Assembly: GCA_905214175.1 (NCBI GenBank)
Contig: CAJMLD010000074.1
Coordinates: 1 to 7,240 of the forward strand
Length of the DNA: 7,240 nucleotides
Direction: 5' to 3'
DNA from: an uncultured bacterium
Lineage (GTDB): Bacteria > Actinomycetota > Coriobacteriia > Coriobacteriales > Atopobiaceae
Part shown: in pieces, positions 5,430 to 7,240 of the stretch
Layout of the letters: each line of letters starts with the position of its first letter
Position numbering within the stretch: position 1 is the stretch's first letter
Notes under the pieces: generated by a model
What the model saw: only the letters and a program-made list of their open reading frames with translations
Told to the model about the DNA's origin: nothing
Database searches by the model: none
Made by a program: the position numbers and the translations under genes

Positions 5430-5624
5430 ATGGCAAGCTACATGCATGATGAGCTGGATGACGCACTTGAGCAGTACCGTCGTGGAGAGCTCAGCTTCGA
5501 GGAATACAAGCGCATGTGTGACGAGGAGGACCGTGAGCAAGAAGAGGAGAACCGCCGCAGGGCAGCCAGGAAGCGCGGCGGCTGGCAGCCGTTTATCGGC
5601 ATCACGTTCACCTTCGACCGCTAG
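5430..5624 (+). CDS. Small highly charged protein of unknown function (SHOCT-like helix pair)
   Basis: The product is 64 residues. I do not recognise it as a named gene. Residues 6-29 (HDELDDALEQYRRGELSFEE, then YKRM) resemble the short SHOCT-type pattern of two helices joined by a G-x-[LI]-[ST]-x-E-E turn. Residues 31-41 are strongly acidic (DEEDREQEEEN), 42-49 basic (RRRAARKR), and the tail GGWQPFIGITFTFDR is aromatic and possibly strand-forming. No signal peptide or membrane helix is seen. The start is fixed by AGGAGG (5419-5424) five bases before ATG 5430; an upstream in-frame TTG (5406) overlaps nothing useful. It lies 63 bases before pcp on the same strand and just after the repeat array, so the two genes may be co-transcribed. 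Coding status is supported by the ribosome binding site and codon use. Confidence 0.75.
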   Translation: MASYMHDELDDALEQYRRGELSFEEYKRMCDEEDREQEEENRRRAARKRGGWQPFIGITFTFDR

Positions 5625-5638
5625 AGTGTAGCAGGGCG

Positions 5639-5655
5639 TCCGTCCCTTGGGCGGA
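5639..5655 (+). terminator. Weak hairpin between the small gene and pcp
   Basis: TCCG(T)CCC and GGGCGGA can pair with one bulged T around a very short loop at 5646-5649. CTCTTTGTT follows about 7 bases later, which is too far and too interrupted for a standard terminator. It could attenuate read-through into pcp or be incidental. Confidence 0.2.
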
Positions 5656-5687
5656 GCGTGGCTCTTTGTTCACGAGAGGTGGCACGT

Positions 5688-6302
5688 ATGAAGAAGATCT
5701 TGGTCACGGGTTTCGAGCCCTTTGGCGGCGAGCAAACAAACCCCTCGTGGGAGGTGGCAAATGCGCTGCCCACAGTCATTGCCGGCCGAGCCGTGGTCTG
5801 CGAGCGAATCCCCGTATCGTTTCGTCGCGGGCCGGCTGCCGTGCTTAACGCAATCCGGTGCGAGGACTTCTCCATCGTACTCTGCCTGGGACAGGCAGGA
5901 GGCCGTGCTAAGGTGACGCCTGAGTTCGTGGGTATCAACTACGTTGACGCGCGCATACCCGACAACGACGGCGCGCAACCGCAAGGCGTGCGTCTGTTGG
6001 CGGGTGCGCCGGATGCGTACTTCTCGACTCTGCCCGTTCGTGCAATGGCACAGGCAATGATTGATGCTGGCGTTCCGGCGGCAGTCTCGTACTCCGCGGG
6101 GACCTACGTTTGCAACGCGGTGCTCTTCTCGACGCTTCACGCGCTTGCGAGGTCCCAGTCTACGGCGCGCGTTGGCTTTGTGCATGTGCCCTACTCGCCT
6201 GAGCAAGCATGCCAACTGTCCAAGGCGACTCCCAGCTTGCCAATTGCGCTTGTGCTGCGAGGAATCGTGAGTGGTCTTGAGTGCGCCTGCGCGTGGGGCT
6301 AG
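5688..6302 (+). CDS. pcp: Pyroglutamyl-peptidase I (pyrrolidone-carboxylate peptidase, C15)
   Basis: The product is 204 residues, at the usual length of bacterial Pcp (about 200-215). It starts KKILVTGFEPFGGEQTNPSW, the family hallmark. The catalytic triad is present: Glu79 in GQAGGRAKVTPEFVGIN, Cys142 in SAGTYVCNAVLF and His166 in GFVHVPYSPEQ. The ARIPDN and AYFSTLPV segments also match the family. The enzyme is a cytoplasmic cysteine peptidase that removes N-terminal pyroglutamate from peptides, letting aminopeptidases continue. The start is ATG 5688, with AGGTGG (5677-5682) five bases upstream; the longer frame from GTG 5658 lacks a comparable site. It follows the small charged gene by 63 bases and precedes ldh by 72 bases, all on the plus strand. 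The C-terminal tail (GLECACAWG) is short but the core is intact. Confidence 0.96.
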   Translation: MKKILVTGFEPFGGEQTNPSWEVANALPTVIAGRAVVCERIPVSFRRGPAAVLNAIRCEDFSIVLCLGQAGGRAKVTPEFVGINYVDARIPDNDGAQPQGVRLLAGAPDAYFSTLPVRAMAQAMIDAGVPAAVSYSAGTYVCNAVLFSTLHALARSQSTARVGFVHVPYSPEQACQLSKATPSLPIALVLRGIVSGLECACAWG

Positions 6303-6317
6303 GCTCGTCGCGTGGCG

Positions 6318-6361
6318 CTGGCTCCTGGCATTGCCTGGCAGTCCAAGCGTCCGCGAGCCAG
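6318..6361 (+). repeat. Inverted repeat bordering the ldh ribosome binding site
   Basis: CTGGCTC (6318-6324) and GAGCCAG (6355-6361) are perfect 7-bp arms around a 30-base loop that contains TGGCA twice. The right arm ends one base before the AAAGGGGA ribosome binding site of ldh (6362-6369). It may mark an mRNA structure in the pcp-ldh gap. There is no U-tract, so it is not a classical terminator. Confidence 0.3.
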
Positions 6362-6374
6362 AAAGGGGAACCAC

Positions 6375-7240
6375 ATGAGCTTCAAGGACACCAAGGTCGT
6401 TATCGTGGGCGCCGGCAAGGTCGGCTCAACTACCGCGTTTAGCATCATTAATCAGGGACTTTGCGGTGATGTGTGTCTCATCGACGTAAACCACGAGCAT
6501 GCGGTGGGCGAGGCACTCGACATGCGCGACTCGGTTTTCTTCATGAACCGCAACGTCAACGTGCACGCCGGTGACTACAGCGAGTGCACGGACGCAGACA
6601 TTGTCATCATCACGGCGGCGGCGCCCATGCCCAAGGACTCCAACGACCGCCTCGAGATGCTCAAGCCCAGTCTGGGTGTGGTGCGCTCGGTGGTCGAGCA
6701 GGTCATGGCGTCAGGCTTCGACGGCATCTTCCTGGTTGTCTCGAACCCCGTCGACGTGATGAGCTACTACACGTGGAAGCTCTCGGGTCTGCCGCGCGAG
6801 CGCGTCATTGGTTCCGGTACGCTGCTTGATTCGGCGCGACTATGCCGCGCGCTTTCCGACATGTATGACTTGGCCTCCAACAGCGTCGAGGCGTTTGTGC
6901 TTGGCGAGCACGGCGATTCGGAGATAGTCTCGTGGAACAGCGCGACCATCGGCGGCAAGCGCGTGGACGACGTTCTGCGCGACAACGCCTCGCGCACGCG
7001 TGGCGTCACTCGCGACGAGCTGCGCAAACGCACGGTGCAGGCCGGTTGGGACATCTTCAGCCGCAAGGGAAACACCTGCTACGGTATTGCGTCAAGCACG
7101 GCTTCCATTGCCAAGTCGATTCTCTTTGACGAGAACCGCATCATGCCGGTCTCGGTCTACCTCGACGGGCAGTATGGCATCCACGACACGTTCCTCTCGG
7201 TGCCCACAATTGTCGACAGCACCGGTGCCAAGGAGCTGGT
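6375..7240 (+). CDS. ldh: L-lactate / L-2-hydroxyacid dehydrogenase, C-terminus cut by window edge
   Basis: From ATG 6375, 288 codons are open to the window end; the family is usually 305-320 residues, so about 20-30 are missing. AAGGGG (6363-6368) provides the ribosome binding site. Visible motifs: the NAD-binding loop VGAGKVGST (11-19), the adenosine-binding Asp37 in CLIDVN, Asn124 in VVSNPVDV, Asp152 and Arg155 in GTLLDSARL, and the catalytic His179 in LGEHGDSE. These define the LDH/MDH superfamily, reducing a 2-oxoacid (pyruvate in LDH) with NADH in the cytoplasm. The loop that sets substrate choice reads AAAPMPKDSNDRLEML (81-96) instead of the LDH consensus AGxxQKPGETRLDL. The Gln for lactate and Arg for malate are both absent, and the loop is one residue longer. 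GTLLDSAR and the DR after the loop recall L-2-hydroxyisocaproate dehydrogenase. Lactate is the default call; branched or larger 2-oxoacids are possible. Confidence 0.9.
   Translation, partial: MSFKDTKVVIVGAGKVGSTTAFSIINQGLCGDVCLIDVNHEHAVGEALDMRDSVFFMNRNVNVHAGDYSECTDADIVIITAAAPMPKDSNDRLEMLKPSLGVVRSVVEQVMASGFDGIFLVVSNPVDVMSYYTWKLSGLPRERVIGSGTLLDSARLCRALSDMYDLASNSVEAFVLGEHGDSEIVSWNSATIGGKRVDDVLRDNASRTRGVTRDELRKRTVQAGWDIFSRKGNTCYGIASSTASIAKSILFDENRIMPVSVYLDGQYGIHDTFLSVPTIVDSTGAKEL

Noticed and set aside
5670..6374. 234-codon minus-strand frame opposite pcp
   Set aside because: Pcp on the plus strand has all catalytic residues; the mirror frame has no motif.

Overview
The window looks like a piece of a high-GC bacterial chromosome. 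The strong GC bias at third codon positions, the AGGAGG/AGGTGG ribosome binding sites and the gene set (MalT-like LuxR regulator, pyroglutamyl peptidase, L-lactate dehydrogenase with an unusual coenzyme loop) fit a fermentative Actinomycetota of the Coriobacteriia (Olsenella/Atopobium-like). This assignment comes from protein flavour only and is tentative. There is no rRNA or tRNA gene, CRISPR array, transposase or integrase.

Layout. (1) Positions 1-597, minus strand: the N-terminal 199 residues of a nitrilase with Glu, Lys and Cys all present, running off the left edge. (2) 598-919: a divergent intergenic region with a good candidate promoter for the nitrilase, a weaker one for the next gene, and a 12-nt periodic patch. 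(3) 920-1693, plus strand: a DODA/YgiD-type class III extradiol dioxygenase. (4) 1694-1744: a short convergent gap with an 8-bp inverted repeat. (5) 1745-4123, minus strand: a large MalT-like ATPase regulator with a C-terminal LuxR helix-turn-helix. (6) 4124-4450: a structured upstream region. (7) 4451-4912, minus strand: the C-terminal half of an ABC-transporter ATPase with no Walker A and a stop codon at its 5' edge, lying just downstream of an intact-looking ribosome binding site and tandem ATG. This is most likely an internally deleted pseudogene. (8) 4913-5429: a 517-base gene-free stretch holding a dense palindromic repeat array at 5154-5281. (9) 5430-5624, 5688-6302 and 6375-7240, plus strand: a 64-residue charged protein of unknown function, pyroglutamyl peptidase I (pcp) and an L-lactate/L-2-hydroxyacid dehydrogenase (ldh, cut by the right edge), in one orientation with 63- and 72-base gaps.

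How the genes may work together. The nitrilase and dioxygenase share one divergent control region, and the big regulator ends tail-to-tail with the dioxygenase, so a link to small-molecule sensing is possible but not shown. The plus-strand genes downstream of the repeat array fit peptide use (removal of N-terminal pyroglutamate) and fermentation (pyruvate/2-oxoacid reduction). I see no complete known defence, mobile or biosynthetic system. The least explained parts are the 5154-5281 array, the small protein behind it and the truncated ABC gene beside it.
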